Source: Cokeromyces recurvatus
Taxonomy: Eukaryota; Mucoromycota; Mucoromycetes; Mucorales; Mucoraceae
Length of the DNA stretch: 64,000 nt
Direction of reading: 5' to 3'
NCBI RefSeq assembly: GCF_025118155.1
Contig: NW_026251436.1
Span: 1 to 64,000 of the forward strand
In this document: positions 1 through 13,099 of the stretch, piece after piece
Layout: the number at the start of each line of letters is the position of its first letter
How positions within the stretch are numbered: position 1 is the stretch's first letter
The notes under the pieces: generated by a model
The model's input: the letters and a program-made list of their open reading frames with translations, nothing else
Database searches by the model: none
Told to the model about the DNA's origin: nothing
Translations under genes and position numbers: made by a program

Positions 1-108
1 TGGCCATTAAGGCCTAAAGTCTTATTTGAAGATGCATCTGTATTCTTATAAATATATAAATATATAAATTTATTCTACAATAATGTATGTATGTATTATA
101 TAACTATC

Positions 109-2025
109 TTAACGTCTTTTATTTCCCTTTTTATCTCCTCTTCCTGGCACAGCTAATGCATGTCCGGTTTCCTTTATATGATTAAATAACTGATTTCTGG
201 TCTCAAAACGTTCCATACAAACATTGCATGAATGCTAAAAAATAAAAAAATAAAAAATATTAGAGGCTTTGATAGGATTTTAGCATGTAACATATTTTAT
301 ATTTTACTTCAGCAACTGTTTCTTCTTTTAACTTCTTTTTTTCTCTACGTTTTTCTCGTTTTGTTTTTGCACTTTGTTTTTCTACTGCTGGTTCTGAATC
401 AGGTGTAGGTGTAGTAGAATTAGGAATTTGTTCTTGTATTATATTACTAGGTGACATATTTCTACTATGAGTGTTACTATTTCCTTGTCTTCTCCTCCTA
501 GATCTTTGTTCTTCTTCTAAAGCAGCCGCTAACATACTTATCTCATCTTCAGCATTAGTATCTGGTGACACTTCATCAAATCCCCAACGAGGTGTCATCT
601 TTTTAGTTTTATTCTTTTTCTTCTTCTTTTTATCTTGTTGTAAATTTAAATCCTCAAATTGTGCTGTGACTAATACTTCATCTTGTTCTTTAATTTCTTG
701 AGGAACACTGATATCCTCTTCCGTCATCACAGATGGTTCATTGCTACCAAAATCAAATTGTTCTTCATCAGCAAGCATTTCTTGTCGTAATATCTCTACA
801 TTCTCGATATGACGTTTACTGCTTTCATGACTTATAAATTGACGTTCACTCTTATATGCTTTATCACATACAACACAGTAAAACTCTTTTATTTCATCGT
901 CATCATCTTCATCAACTTCCTCATCATTGAACATGCCATCCTCTTCTTCATCTACTTTAGCCCATTCAGGTACTTGATATTCAGCTATTTTTGCCTGCAT
1001 CTCTTGCTTTTCACGCAACATTCTTGCTTTCTGTTCTGCTGCTGCCGCTTCCTTTCTCTTTTGTTCTTCATTCAAATATGCTTTTACACGAGGATCACGT
1101 TTACGAACAAATTCAGCAAGACTCTATACAAGGTACACGGTTATTTACTAATTATAATTATTATATACATTACAAAACTTACACGAACTGTATCATTGTA
1201 TTCTTTTCTAGCTGTCTCTCTGGCCTTTTTGTTTTCCTTTTCCATTTGTCTTCGTACATAACGACTTGGTGCTTCTGACAAACGCCATTTATCCATCCAA
1301 ACAAAAGATTTAAAAGTACTAAAATTACACCAAGCACCATAAAAGTCCTTTATATAGGCGCCATATCCTAAATAGCCATCGTTGTCTGCAAATGGTGTAT
1401 TCGCATTACCAAAAGATGGATAATCTGTAGCGGAATGAATATCATCTTCGGGAGGATTATTGCGAAATGCTTCTTCTTCTTCCATTGCCAATTTTTGAAA
1501 TAAATTTCGGTAAACATTATAAAAACCCTATTTTGAATAAATAATGTGCTGATTCATATTTAATTTAGTCAATACCTTGGGTGTGTCTTCATATCCTTTA
1601 AATTCAGAGACACTGAAATAACGCATTAAATCCTCCGACGTTGTTCCTGCACTACTATCTTTTTGTCCTTTATAATCATCGCCTCTTAAAATAGAATCAC
1701 GATGACCATCATACCTATTTACAGATTATTAATATAAATAAAAGAAAAAAAAACAAAACTAATTTATAATTAATCTACCAAGCTCTTTCTTGAGGATCAG
1801 ATAATACTTCATAAGCCTCTTGGATTAATGCAAATCGTTCAGTAGCTTCTTGGATTCTATCACCATTTTTATCTAAATTGTGGCACAGTAAATAAATGCC
1901 AGAAACAACTTGGACAAATACGTACCAGGATGCCAAATTAATGCTTGTTTTCTGTACGCTTTTTTGATATCTAACGCGGAAGCCTGACGTTCTATGCCGA
2001 GGAGATCATAATAGCAAATACGCAT
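109..2025 (-). CDS. JJJ1: JJJ1-like J-domain zinc-finger protein
   Basis: Hsp40 co-chaperone that with Hsp70 and Rei1 helps strip Arx1 from late 60S ribosomal precursors in the cytosol (known for the family). The chosen start at 2025 gives [16 protein letters not shown], the first helix of a J domain; the HPD motif is rebuilt across the first splice (HP|DKNGD). The middle is charged and coiled. A C2H2 finger ([18 protein letters not shown]) lies near 830-890, followed by acidic and lysine-rich stretches, and a second C2H2 finger ([10 protein letters not shown]) is in the last exon (109-234). J domain plus two C2H2 fingers is the Jjj1/DNAJC21 layout. There are at least six exons; exon 1 is 1926-2025 and exon 2 is 1779-1872. 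It is divergent from the FG-GAP gene, with about 160 bp between the starts. No break seen. Confidence 0.9.
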
Positions 2026-2185
2026 TATGAATCAAATAAAACAAAAAAAAATAAAAATATAAAACGATTAGGATAAAATTTTGGTGTCAATCAGAATATC
2101 TATTGTCGGAAAATATTATTATTTTTTTTTTTTATTATTATTATTCCTGCTTCACTGCACAATACGTTTTTGCCTCTTTGCGAAA

Positions 2186-4610
2186 ATGAAAATTGTTCTT
2201 TGCAGTTTATTATTATTACCATTATCAGTTCTAGGGCAATTTTTTAATTATGGTACACGATTTCCAAAAAATAAGCTTTACAATCTAGAGCCACAAACAA
2301 TTGGATTAGACAACATTGACGGCACTGTTGCTGCTTTTGGTGACTTTAATGGCGACAAATTGTAAATTGATGGAATTACACTTATTATTTTTCTTTTATT
2401 GATTTGTTTTCTTTTATAGTACAGACTTATTTGTATTAAGTGCTGATCAAACATCTGTATCTATCTTTCTTTGGAATCATCGTACGTCTTTTTTTTTTAA
2501 TAAAAAGGGAAAAAAAAAGAAAGTTAACCATTTTCTTATTTTCGATTTATAGAGGAATTTACGTTTAAGAGATTACCTACAGCTAGCTCAATACAACCTG
2601 GGTTTATCATAACTAATGTTGTTCCTGGAGATTATAATTACGATGGAAAACTAGATGTTTTGTTAATGGGGGAACAAAATCCAGAAAATAATCCAACTCA
2701 TGAAATTAAAATGCAAATCTATATAGGCAACGGCAATGATACTTTTGGTATTTGCATTTACGAAAGAAAGAAAGAAAAAAAAAAAGGCATTTGTGAGAAT
2801 TAATGCAGTTTAAAAATTAGAGCAAGAGGCAATTAAGCTACCTTCTGCGTATAATGCTTTACCTATTGTTTTAGATGTGAATGGAGATATGAAGACAGAT
2901 ATTTTAGGATATGCAGAAAATACAAACAAGTTAAGCGTTTGGATAAATGAAGCTTCAACCATGTCAAATGATACAACTTCATTATATAACTTGTAAGTGC
3001 GTTAGGTAATTTAAGCTTCTAATTATTTACATGTATTAAACTAGAACCTCAGCATCACCATTTTTCGATGAAAAAGTTACAGATAAATGTGTTTGGGCTA
3101 ATCCTCATTCAAATGCTTTTGTCGATTTAAATGGGGATTGTCTAGCTGGCAAGTTAGAAATAAGATTTATTAAGTTTATATATTTATTTATATGTATATA
3201 AAACTGATGATTATAAATGTATAGACTTGATATTTGTTTGCACAAAGATGAGTGGTACACAGTCATTACAAATCTGGACTAACGATCGACAGCAGGGATT
3301 CGTATTACATCAAGAGGCTCAATTACCTACAGGAGCAGGACCACTTAGTTTTGGTGATATAGATGGAGATGGCTCAATTGATATTGTTTTCCCTGTATGC
3401 AAAAATGATATTTGTACAATCCATGTAGTCTATAATCAGCAAATTGGACTATGTCAGAATCAAAATGATAAATTGTGCCGAAAAGCACAAAATCTGTGTG
3501 TTGCAGATCACAACTTTAAATTTGATTTCACTAGACCTAATAGCGAAAATTATGTTGTCTTTGATCTTGATAGTGTCTTACTTGATGCTGGAGAAATAAT
3601 TTTGACGAATGACAATGGTGGTTTTCGTGGAAAGCTGCCTGTCCCTATTCATATAGGTGACTATAATTTAGATGGTTATCCTGATGTTTTAGTTACTACA
3701 ACGGAGAGAGTAATTCTATTGAAATCAGTCTTATGCACTTTAGAATTATGTACAAGCAATGCTAAGGCCTCAAGTAGAAGGTCCTTTGAAGTTGTTACTA
3801 CAGGAGCTGAAATTTTGAATCAATTATCTAATCCTAGTCAAGCTACATTCTTTGATATTGATGAAGATGTATCGTATAAACAAAATAAAATCCAAGACAT
3901 TAACATTAATTATGTATATACATATATTTATATATCTATTTATATATTTAGGGAACATTGGATATCTTAGTTTTACAAAATATACAAGGCAAAGATGCGG
4001 GGCGACTACCAAATTTTATTGTCAATAATTACTTCAATGACGCCTTCTTTTTGAAAGGGTTAGGTAAAAGATACTTATTTAAATATTCTTATTTTACTCA
4101 TCTATATAAAAAAATTCAGTTTCGAATGGAGCTGAAGATTTAACAGCTTATGGAGTAAGCTATCCTGGTGCATCATTAAAATTTACAGTTCTAGATACAT
4201 CAGGTGTAAAACGATCCCATCAAGTTTCTCAACTATCTCAATCAGCTTATATGTCATTATTGACGCCATATTGTTTATTTGGACTAGGAAGAACTAATAA
4301 TTATGTTGAAGAACTATTTGCAGGCGTTTCTCGCCATCAGCATAAAAATTACTTTTTTTACGAAGGTGTAATTCCTAATTCACAACTAGTCTTTTTACCT
4401 TATCAGCCAGATCATATCCAAGATAGTTCATCTTGGAAAGTCGAATTATATATCAAACCCGCTGATTATGTGCCTTGGGTATTAGCTGTTTTAGTAGCTG
4501 CCTCTATTATACTAGGTATTGTAGTTGTTGTACTTCGTATTGTAGAAAAGAGAGAAGATGAAATGGAAAGAAGGAAAGCACTGCATATCATAAATTTTGA
4601 TGCGCTGTAG
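2186..4610 (+). CDS. ITFG1/TIP-like FG-GAP membrane protein
   Basis: Type I membrane protein of the T-cell immunomodulatory protein (ITFG1/TIP) family, of unclear function in fungi. The start at 2186 gives a signal peptide (MKIVLCSLLLLPLSVLG). FG-GAP beta-propeller repeats follow, with Ca-binding-like DxNxDG loops: GDFNGDKFTDLFVLS (across the first splice), DYNYDGKLDVLL, DVNGDMKTDILGY, GDIDGDGSIDIVFP, DYNLDGYPDVLV and DIDEDGTLDILVL. One transmembrane segment (WVLAVLVAASIILGIVVVVL) and a short charged tail ending in FDAL close the protein. About eight exons; exon 1 is 2186-2361. Upstream in-frame methionines at 2081 would bury the signal peptide, so the inner ATG is preferred. Convergent with the complex I gene. 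Confidence 0.82.
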
Positions 4611-4810
4611 TTATATTGGATAAAATAATAAAAATATATAATACCTTTTTTTTTTCTCTATTTAACATATACATGTATATACACATATGTTCTTATTATA
4701 ATAGCTACCATTTCTATACATAATATTGTTGAAGTATAAAATATATACATATTACAAATATACGAAATATAATAAGGATTTATTGTCTTGGCTTGAGTTA
4801 TAAATAATAA

Positions 4811-5092
4811 TTAATTCTTTTTAGGTGTTAAGTCTTCAGAAGTCTGGGCAGCAGCGAAATTCCATTTACGCTATAAAAGAGAAAGGAGTTAATTAAACGG
4901 TCAATTCTATTTGTAAGAAATATTTTTTACATCTGTGCTGTAAGCCAAAATAGTAAGACCAACGGGAACAGCAAGACACCACAATAAAGTTTGTCTTGTA
5001 GTTCTTTTATTCCAACCAAAGTAAAGATGTGTATTTTCTCGAAGATGAGCCCAACGTTCAATCGCAGGATCTACTTTAAGTCCTTCAGCCAT
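4811..5092 (-). CDS. Complex I accessory subunit B15 (NDUFB4-like)
   Basis: A 73-residue protein from two exons (4931-5092 and 4811-4870) with a 60-bp GT..AG intron. The N-terminal part DPAIERWAHLRENTHLYF, then basic residues and one hydrophobic segment (LLWCLAVPVGLTILAYST), matches the C-terminal half of NDUFB4: NPxxxRWAxxR followed by one transmembrane helix. In the family this is an accessory subunit of the membrane arm of mitochondrial NADH:ubiquinone oxidoreductase. The tail is RKWNFAAAQTSEDLTPKKN. It lacks the long N-terminal extension of the animal protein, as expected for short fungal forms. The identification rests on a short protein, so it is good but not certain. Confidence 0.7.
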
Positions 5093-6231
5093 GTTGTAAA
5101 TAAATAAGTCAAAAAAAAAAAAAAAGAAAAGAAAAAAAATGAAAGAAAGAGAGAGAGAGGTATAGTTTATTTCTTTCTCAGCGATTACCCAAGGGTAAAG
5201 GTACTGACAATTGCATCACCAAAATATAAAATGCGGAGAAGTTTCAAAAATTTCCATAAATGTATAATCTACATACACCACATATTAGAGCTTGTGCTAT
5301 AGACTCTTATTCATAAGAAAGCAAGTATCGATATAATTGAAAACCGAATATGTGACAAAATATATTTATTAGATATATAGTAGCAGAGCTAGAAATACAC
5401 TACTTTTATGTTCTTCAGCCAGTAATTATTTTCTATATGATATAGCACATTGTTTCTTACTACTATTCTGCTGTTAAAGGAATTTTTATCTGTTTATATA
5501 AAACCCGAATAGTAACAAATAGATTATAATAGATAATATTAAATGACCGTTATATTTAATTCTTGTGAATGAATAATTATAAGAACTTTAGAAAGTGAGA
5601 GAAGATTTAATCTTTTTATCACTATTGAAGTTGCTATAATAAATTTTATAAAAATATAGATTCGGCTTCACTTATATATGTCTAAAGTTATAACAATATT
5701 TTATACACAGTACACGTAATATACAATCTTTAATAATCAAGTTCCAATTTACCAAACAATATCATGGGATATCTATTGAAGACCATAATCATTCATTTTT
5801 TTCAATGATAGCAGAACTTATGTAACTGATGCATAACTTTATATCAATAATGGTAAAAATGCCAGTTCTCTATCAGCATCTAAGAAGTCTGTTGAAACTC
5901 TGAGAAAGAATAACAATAAATATATACACATTTTTTTTATTTACCAACATTTAAGCATTGAGTTCTATAAGTATGCAAAATATTTCTTAATTTTTCCATA
6001 TAACTCTACAACTTCATTTTTGGTGAACGCAGTTGCGTTACATTATAGCAACTATACATCACGATTTATTTTTTGCCTGTATCATTTGTTTCATTCTTCT
6101 TCACATTTCATCTTACCAAATCATAGTGCTATAGTGTGAATCGCAAATATCACTTTATACTACCCTAACACATATTTATTCACAAATATAATTCCAAATT
6201 TCAACATAAGTTTAATAACCATCCTCAAGCC
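5093..6231. other. Intergenic, no gene seen
   Basis: AT-rich spacer with scattered stops in all frames. The first 60 bp upstream of the complex I gene are a purine-rich A/G tract. I see no coding or RNA signal in the rest. Confidence 0.5.
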
Positions 6232-7099
6232 ATGCCGTTACAGTCAAGGCAAAAAGGTGGCAATGATCAGCTCACGCAAGAAAACAGTGATAATGAATGT
6301 GAATTACCTAGTAGCAGATGGCTTTCCAAAGACGATGCCGAATTATTGGTCTCGATGTGTCTGCCATGCAACAATGCCTTTTATAAACTACAACAATCCT
6401 TACAAACACAAAAATGGAACTCTCTCTTGAAGACCACATTCACTATGCCTTGTCTTGTACTTCGATACTGCTTTTGTCATCAAACAAATACCCTGATGAC
6501 CTTCTTCCTTTTTTTTTTTTTTTTTTTTTTTTGGACGTACACAGCTTGATAGCCGCCATTGACCATATCAAAACTTTTTACAACATTAACAAACCACCTC
6601 TGCCTACTGAGACTATCATGGATATTATCAAAATTATTCAAGAGGTTCTGGACGGCACCGTCCTGTTCTTCATCAGAGCTAGAACTACTGTCTCTCAGTG
6701 TATCTCATAATCGGATCAAGGAATTTCCCACAATGCACTAGCTTCTTCTGTTGAAAGTGTCAGTTATTCTTCAACAATACAGCGCAATTAAAAATAAAAT
6801 TTCGTTCGTACAGCAATAAAATGCCGCTTTTTATAGGAAAAACCTTTTAATTAACTTATTATATATCACAGCCTTTTTAAGATGAAAAACTCCTTTTTTT
6901 TTACAGAGATGGACAATACAAAATTTATAATGAAGAGGGTCAATTAACGTATAATCCGATGGAGGTTCTTATATCAATTATCGGCGATCCTAATATTGTT
7001 CTTGAAACTTTAACAGACCATTCCTCTTATATGAAAAACAAACCGTTGAAAAAAAAACAAATAGTTAATCTTTGCAGGAAATATATCCGTACATTCTAG
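6232..7099 (+). pseudogene. Decayed gene of unknown family
   Basis: Protein-like pieces lie in different frames. The first frame opens at 6232 (MPLQSRQKGGND...) and switches near 6414 to MELSLEDHIHYALSCTSI, then passes a run of about 20 T at 6510-6531. It continues as LIAAIDHIKTFYNINKPPLP and ends near 6710. A last piece at 6903-7099 (RDGQYKIYNEEGQLTYNPME) ends in a stop and lies inside the inverted-repeat element at 6795-7264. No family is recognised. The frame switch, the T-run and the interruption suggest a dead gene, possibly an accessory ORF of a mobile element. An intron-containing live gene is less likely. Confidence 0.4.
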
Positions 7100-7264
7100 G
7101 TCCTTCCACTAAACTTTTTTTATCGTATTTAATGTTATCAGATGTTTTTGTGCAGGTCGTGTGCTAATATTAATCTCTGAGAAGAGCGTACTTTTGTTCG
7201 TATTTGAATACGACATGTTATTTCTGATTAGGCGACATTTTATTGCTGTACGAACGAAATTTTA
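6795..7264. mobile_element. 470-bp element with 33-bp terminal inverted repeats
   Basis: The 33-bp sequence at 6795-6827 is repeated inverted at 7232-7264 with one mismatch (C/T at 6824). The sequence CAGCAATAAAATG is preceded by TA in both arms, and both outer ends begin with TA, so a Tc1/mariner-type non-autonomous element (MITE) is plausible. Just outside, 7265-7305 carries two looser copies of the sub-motif GCGACATT, so the ends may be more complex than a simple MITE. No transposase is seen inside. Confidence 0.55.
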
Positions 7265-7429
7265 CTTCTGGTGAAGCGACATTTTGTTTGGTCCGGACGA
7301 CATAATTTATTAGACCAATTGTACTTTTTTTTTTTTTTTTTTTTTTTTGTGGGGAAAATTCATCGGATTTCAGATATTTTATTTAAGCTTCCGGCAGGAG
7401 AAAAAAAATGGCAGCTTCTTAGTCGAGAA

Positions 7430-8090
7430 CTTATGATGGAATGAATGCCCGAACTATATTATATAACTTGTCAGTGTTAGCAATGTCGATCAGAAGAACC
7501 GTCAATGTAAAGATGATAGAGGATAGTTTTAACCAAAGATGAAGATTAAGCTCTAACATATCCTGAAAAAAAGTGAATATAAAGAGGAGATAAAATCAGT
7601 GTTAGATCTATCAACCCCAGTATTGGATATTAGTTATTCAAGCAGATTCAAATAACAAAGGTTGAATACGAATACGACTTGCTGGTTGAAAAGAGCAATA
7701 CAAAGTTTTCATAAAAGGGTTAAGAATTTTGCCTCACGACAAAGTTTACTGGAATATGGTGTCGTGCAAACAAAAATCTGAAAAGATAATGTGTTGCCAA
7801 TTGCTAGAAGGAAAATATTTTTGAGAAAAAAAATGGTTTGACCAGAAACCAAGGGTGAGAAAAGATTTGAAGGAGTCAAAATAGAAGAGAGATTCAATAA
7901 TAGGAGAGTGGTAATATAGAGTTCGGCCGATTGAACACTACGGGTAGGTAAAACATCAAATAGATATATATATAAAAGAGGTTTAAAATCATTATTAATA
8001 AGTTGTATAAAATCTTTACGTTTTGTAGCAAATATGATGGGCCGTAGATAGGAGGTAGACGTATTAAAATATCAGTTGCAGGCTATCCTT
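7430..8090 (-). pseudogene. Decayed LINE reverse transcriptase remnant A
   Basis: Read on the minus strand with frame changes, there are pieces such as KDFIQLINNDFKPLLYIYL, FDVLPTRSVQSAELYYHSP, then ISNTGVDRSNTDFISSLYS and a degraded catalytic-loop-like stretch. The piece NTGVxxSxxxFISSLYS recalls GVLQGSxLSPLL of non-LTR reverse transcriptases. Many stops and shifts break it. The family assignment is weaker than for remnant B. Confidence 0.35.
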
Positions 8091-9230
8091 AATATAAGGA
8101 ATGCTGATATAGAATAAGATCTTATCTATATTATCTTCATGATTCAAGGTATGAGCAGGCAAGATTAGACTACCAAGTCAGCATCATTGTAAATTTAGGT
8201 ATTTAGATATGAAATAAATAGGCAAATATTATCTACAAATCCCTCTTAGATATTGAATATGGACTTGTATTAAAAAAATATTGTATATAACATGCCAAAG
8301 CTTGAACAGTTGAAGACTATTGAGCACTACGGTACGATCTTGTAATAAAGATTGTGCTAATAAATGCGATTGAAAAAAAAAAATACATATTAGAAATTTC
8401 TAATGTCTAGCACGTCCGTAATTTAACAAAGCTCTTTTGTTTCAAATATACATATACATTTATTTGTGTATGTATATTTGGTATATTTATATTTTTGTAG
8501 TATTTTTTATTACTCTTTATTTTCTAATATTATGGAGATATACTTTGTAAATTGAGTAAGCTAGATTGATATAATTTGTATTAAACTTTATATGTTTTTT
8601 AGAAACACGGTATGAAACTAAGCATGCTTTCTGTATTATGAGCGTTTGCAAGTGATAAAGATCAATTTTATTCACCAACCTATTATATCCTGGCCCCTAT
8701 TATCCACTATTACTTTTTCTTAACTATTATTTTACACATATATACATATTCGTATCGTTATAGCAAAGTAATACAATGGAGAAAATTAAATGCAATATAA
8801 CTCTACTAGTACTCTACTGTAAATATAGTAGTAATTTAATATACAAGATATTAAAATGTATTCATATAAAAATGCTTTTTACTAGAAATATTATAATAAA
8901 ACAGAAATACGCAATAAGAGTAGCGCTAATGATATAAAAAAACTGTACACTACATTAAGTAATAATTAAAATATTATAGTTATTATATTATCATTATTTA
9001 CAATTAATTATGTTGTTGTATACAAATAATATACCAAGTATGCGTATATGCATAAGCATTAATAAGGTAGTTATAAAAGTGTACTGCATATAAACTTGTT
9101 CATATGTGTTGAGGACATTATAGATAAACTTATACATGTGATGATGTATCGAATGAAGTAATAATAATAGTAATAAAAAAAGATCCCATTTTCTTTTCCT
9201 TTTTTCTTTTTCTTTTTCTTTTTTTTTTTT
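8091..9230. other. AT-rich spacer
   Basis: No open frame or repeat of note was found. A CTTTT-rich run (9190-9232) precedes the stop of the G-gamma gene. Confidence 0.5.
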
Positions 9231-9557
9231 TTACATCAAATTGCAACAACCACTAGTTCCTCTGTTTCCCTTTGCGGCCGGCGCAAATGGATCTTCGTCT
9301 TTACTAACTGGACCCCATGTTAATGGTAAAAGTGGATCTCTTGTTGTTGTACAATAATCAACTAAACTATATATAAGATGTTAATCATAATTAATCCCAT
9401 GCTTTATATTATACCTTGAAGCAGCTTCTGAAACTGGAATACGTGGTAAGTCAAGTTGTTCTTTTAAACGCTCATTATATTCCAATATTCTTTTTAGTTT
9501 TGCTTCTGATATATTGTACGACTTTTTTGATGTCAATTGGGTATAATTATTTGACAT
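9231..9557 (-). CDS. Heterotrimeric G protein gamma subunit
   Basis: A small two-exon gene (9415-9557 and 9231-9366, 48-bp intron) encoding 92 residues. The N-terminal helix (EAKLKRILEYNERLKEQL) is the coiled-coil segment that pairs with G-beta. The middle PVSEAASSLVDYCTTTRDPL and the C-terminal DPFAPAAKGNRG..CCNLM follow the fungal Ste18/GNG layout. The last four residues, CNLM, form a CaaX box for farnesylation. The preceding Cys is a likely palmitoylation site, giving the double lipid anchor known for fungal G-gamma. It acts at the plasma membrane in pheromone or nutrient signalling. The start is the only ATG in frame, and a run of about 32 A lies just upstream (9570-9602). Confidence 0.88.
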
Positions 9558-9568
9558 TGTTGATTAAT

Positions 9569-9604
<36 letters not shown>

Positions 9605-10430
9605 GTATTTTTGTGGGCAATATTATGACCACATCTATTTACTTTTTTTTTTTTTTCCTTTGGTACGCTTTAAAATTTAAACTAAGCACAAATAAAAAAA
9701 ATCGAGCATCAGTCAAGGTATAAAAAAAAAACAGATAAATAAAATAAAAATAAACTGGCCAATGGGTAAATGGCTTCTAGAATTTCTGAACTATTCTAGT
9801 CAGTTCAAAAAATGATAAAAAGCAACTAAAAACCCTTTTAGGACGAAAGGCAAGAGTTAAAGACCAACTGAATTATAGTGCTAGTAAGGGGATTCAGAAA
9901 TGAGTGTGGATAGTGAAAAGGTGGAGAATGGAAGTCAAGCTATCTTGTGTAATATAGAACATACAGAATACCATTGTGCAAACCATAGAGAAGTTGGTAT
10001 TGTGATTCAATATAGTCAGGATGGAAACTTATTAAGGAAAAGGGAAGGGGTATCTTTAATTGCTTGTAATATTTGTAATTTGTAGCACTTAGGGAGATAA
10101 TATATTGAATGAGATCTATTAAACAGTAATCAGAAAAATGCAATATGACGGAGAACCATGAGGTAACCAGCGGAGATATTGACTTTAATTAGAAAGTGTT
10201 GCAGACAGATTAACGTTTGGAATGTATTTCATTTAGGAAGGTAAAGCGAAATATTTACGAAAAGACTTATGTCAAAACACTCAATAAGAAGTATATGTCA
10301 TTTAAGAAACGCATTTGATAAAGGCAATATTATTGTGAGTGACTTCTAGGTTATTAAAGATAAGGTGTCTGTCTCGTAAGTAATGCATCTTTGGGAAGAG
10401 CATAAGTTTTAAAGCAACAAATTGAGCTTA
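9558..10430. other. Spacer with homopolymers
   Basis: Poly-A (9570-9602) and poly-T (9642-9656) tracts, then AT-rich sequence. Short open frames at 9900-10143 on both strands show no recognisable protein. They may be the outer, unreadable end of the LINE remnant that follows. Confidence 0.35.
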
Positions 10431-11530
10431 TAGTAGGTGTATACGATCTTGTATAGTAGACAATTTAGTAAGATGCAGTTTGATCATATTGTAATATGAG
10501 GAATATCTATCAAATATATACATAAGGCAGCTATTTTGATAGTATTCAATAGATTCTATAATTTTGGAGTTAAATGTGTCAATGGTTGAGCCATACTCTA
10601 TCTGTGAGCGGCTAATTTTTTTATAGAAACAGAAAACTAGTAGTCTGTCAATTTCCGATTTGTTGATGCTGAACGAAGCAATTTAGTTTATTGTAGACTA
10701 AGACTTATCAACATTATTTTGGACAAGTGTATACAGATTTAAAAACTCACAGTGCTTATCAGATATTCCAAGTTACGAAAAGTGTTTATACTCAGGTAAT
10801 AATATATTATATAGAGTGTAACGTTGGGACAAAATTTTCGGGCAAGAACAATATATTTCTGTGGGTGTCATTTACATTCTAAAAAATAAATAAAGACTAA
10901 AATAAGGAGAAAGTCGCTATAAAGATTACATTAGCGGCATAAAGTAAGCAGAGTAAGTTAAGAGCCAGTTGCACTGGGTTATTCTAGTGGTCATCAATGA
11001 ACACTTGCAATAGCTTTAATATATTATTTAGATTATTATTATAAAAATAATAATAATAAAGGTGAGTAAATAGAATCCTGTAATACTCCAGTATTTATAG
11101 GAAAACTAAATAATGTTGTATTTTTAAAAAGTACTACAACTTGAACGTCATCGAATGAACTATGAAGCATATTAAGAAGAGAAACAGATAAATAATTTTG
11201 TAGTGTTTGCCATATATATTTTTGATCCATGATATCATATATGGATTTAATATCGAAAAAAAAAGCTAATGTTAGATAGATGTTATGTTTATGTCTAAAA
11301 ATATGACTTATTTCTACTAAACGCAGAGCTTGATCAGGAAAAGATCAAGTTTTATGAATTCTCCCTTGTGAAATATCTAGCATGGAACTGTTTGCCACAA
11401 GATAAGATTACATGTACTTTTCAAGAATTTTTTTTTGAAAAATTAACGTGAAACTAACCGGTCTATAATTTGTAGAGTCAATTGATGGGCATTTTTTTAT
11501 GAATAGAGACAATCCAAGCAATACGCTAAT
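10430..11530 (-). pseudogene. Decayed LINE reverse transcriptase remnant B
   Basis: On the minus strand the order is that of a non-LTR retrotransposon RT: STNYRPVSFTLIF (about 11445-11480), FDIKSIYDIMDQKYIW (about 11215-11262, the first catalytic-Asp block), INTGVLQDSIYSPLL (about 11050-11095; canonical GVLQGSxLSPLL), and much further on IEYGSTIDTFNSKIIESIEY (about 10540-10600), a block found after the RT core. Several stops and frame changes are present, so it is dead. Remnants A and B share orientation but are too worn to show whether they are one family. Confidence 0.6.
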
Positions 11531-13099
11531 TTTACGGAATATATAACCATTGCTAACAAAGTTGAAACAAATATAGAAATAGTATTTTCATTTTATTTAT
11601 TAAAAGCAGAGGTATTTCAAGTCTTTTGATATGATTGATGATATATCCCCATCAATAAAGATAAAGACACAATATAAAAAAAATAAAAAATAAAAAAATA
11701 AAAAAGAGAGAGAGAGAAAGACTAAGTGATTAATCCAATACTGACTATTTAAATATGATTTCAAAAAAGAACTAATTCTAACTATTGTTTCATTCAGAAA
11801 TTTGAAAGAGTATTTCTATGTAATTTCAAACAGTATTATTATTTAAAGCGTGTTTTACTGAGTTACGCTATAGATGTAATCAAAAGGACGAATCAAGGCT
11901 TAGTTTCTGATATACACATCGATTTAATAGAATGACAAATATATATATATATATATTATCTTTAATCTTCTAGTTAACTAAAGATATTCGAATAGAGCTT
12001 GATCCAGTTAAATACTGCTCCAATAATTATTGTTCCTGTATATTTTGATCCGGGAACACTTGTGCAATAACGAGTGATGATGAGCCTTATAATATTATTT
12101 AAAGAAAGCTTCATAATACATATATTGATGCTTATGTTTGAATAATATGTCTACACATAAGGACTAGATCGCATATAAATGTATCAATAATATCTACTGC
12201 TGTAACTATAGCTAGAATACAACACTGACATCAAGTAAGTTTTTATAGTAATTCGACGATTATCAAAATAAGGAAGAGTTAACTACCCTTTACATAATTC
12301 TGTATTTGAGGTAATCAAACAAACAATATTAAAGAAAATGGTTTCATCTTATTTATAAATATTCCTTCATAATCTATAAATCTAAAAACGTTATATATTT
12401 CATTAACACTATTAAATATATATATATATATTTGGTCATAACTAATATTTCTCTTTGACCTTAAGTTATATTAGCAAGATCAAAAAAAGTTGTACTAAAA
12501 ATGAAGATAGTTATCTATATGCTTCTGCAAGACAAATGACATTAATGAAAGTGCAATATTGGATAACAATAGAGAATTGTATGAAATTATTACAGTTTAT
12601 TATTATTTCTCCCTTAGTAGCTATTTCTACTAAAATTGTAACTTGTTATTATTTCTGGAAGTTCAACTAATGCGTCAATATTAATTCATAGTGAATACTT
12701 GATTACAGCTACCACTACCACTACTACTACTATTATTATTATTATTGTTATTATTATCACGAGATATTATTATATTATACTATGTATCGTCATGTATGTA
12801 AATTATAAATATGCGTAATTGAATATAACAGTTATCTACTTTAAAAGATTATCTTGTTATATAATACAATGTATAATCATGATTACATGCTCAAATACTC
12901 TAAAATTTGCAAGTTAATTTAAAATTTATTTTCTCAACTGTACTGCAATACATGCATATACATGTGTATATAACGGATGAAACTCTATAGTTATTTTAGA
13001 TTCTTTATTATATTTACTTTAAGGTATACATGTGCAAATATTTATAATATATATGTATATATATTAATATATGTCAAAGAAAAATATGTATTTTTTTTT
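11531..13099. other. Spacer with simple repeats
   Basis: AT-rich. Contains a GA run (11705-11718), TA repeats (11939-11957 and 12416-12431) and an (ACC/ACT/ATT)n triplet tract at 12712-12750. The open frame at 12455-12670 has no protein-like character. Confidence 0.4.

Noticed and set aside
1..15. GGCCATTAAGGCC (SfiI-type site) at the window edge, like a cloning adapter
   Set aside because: It is close to but not the same as the usual adapter, and lies at the window edge. A chance site or natural sequence is as likely.
9900..10143. Two overlapping short frames on opposite strands
   Set aside because: Neither has protein-like composition. They lie at the edge of the LINE remnant.
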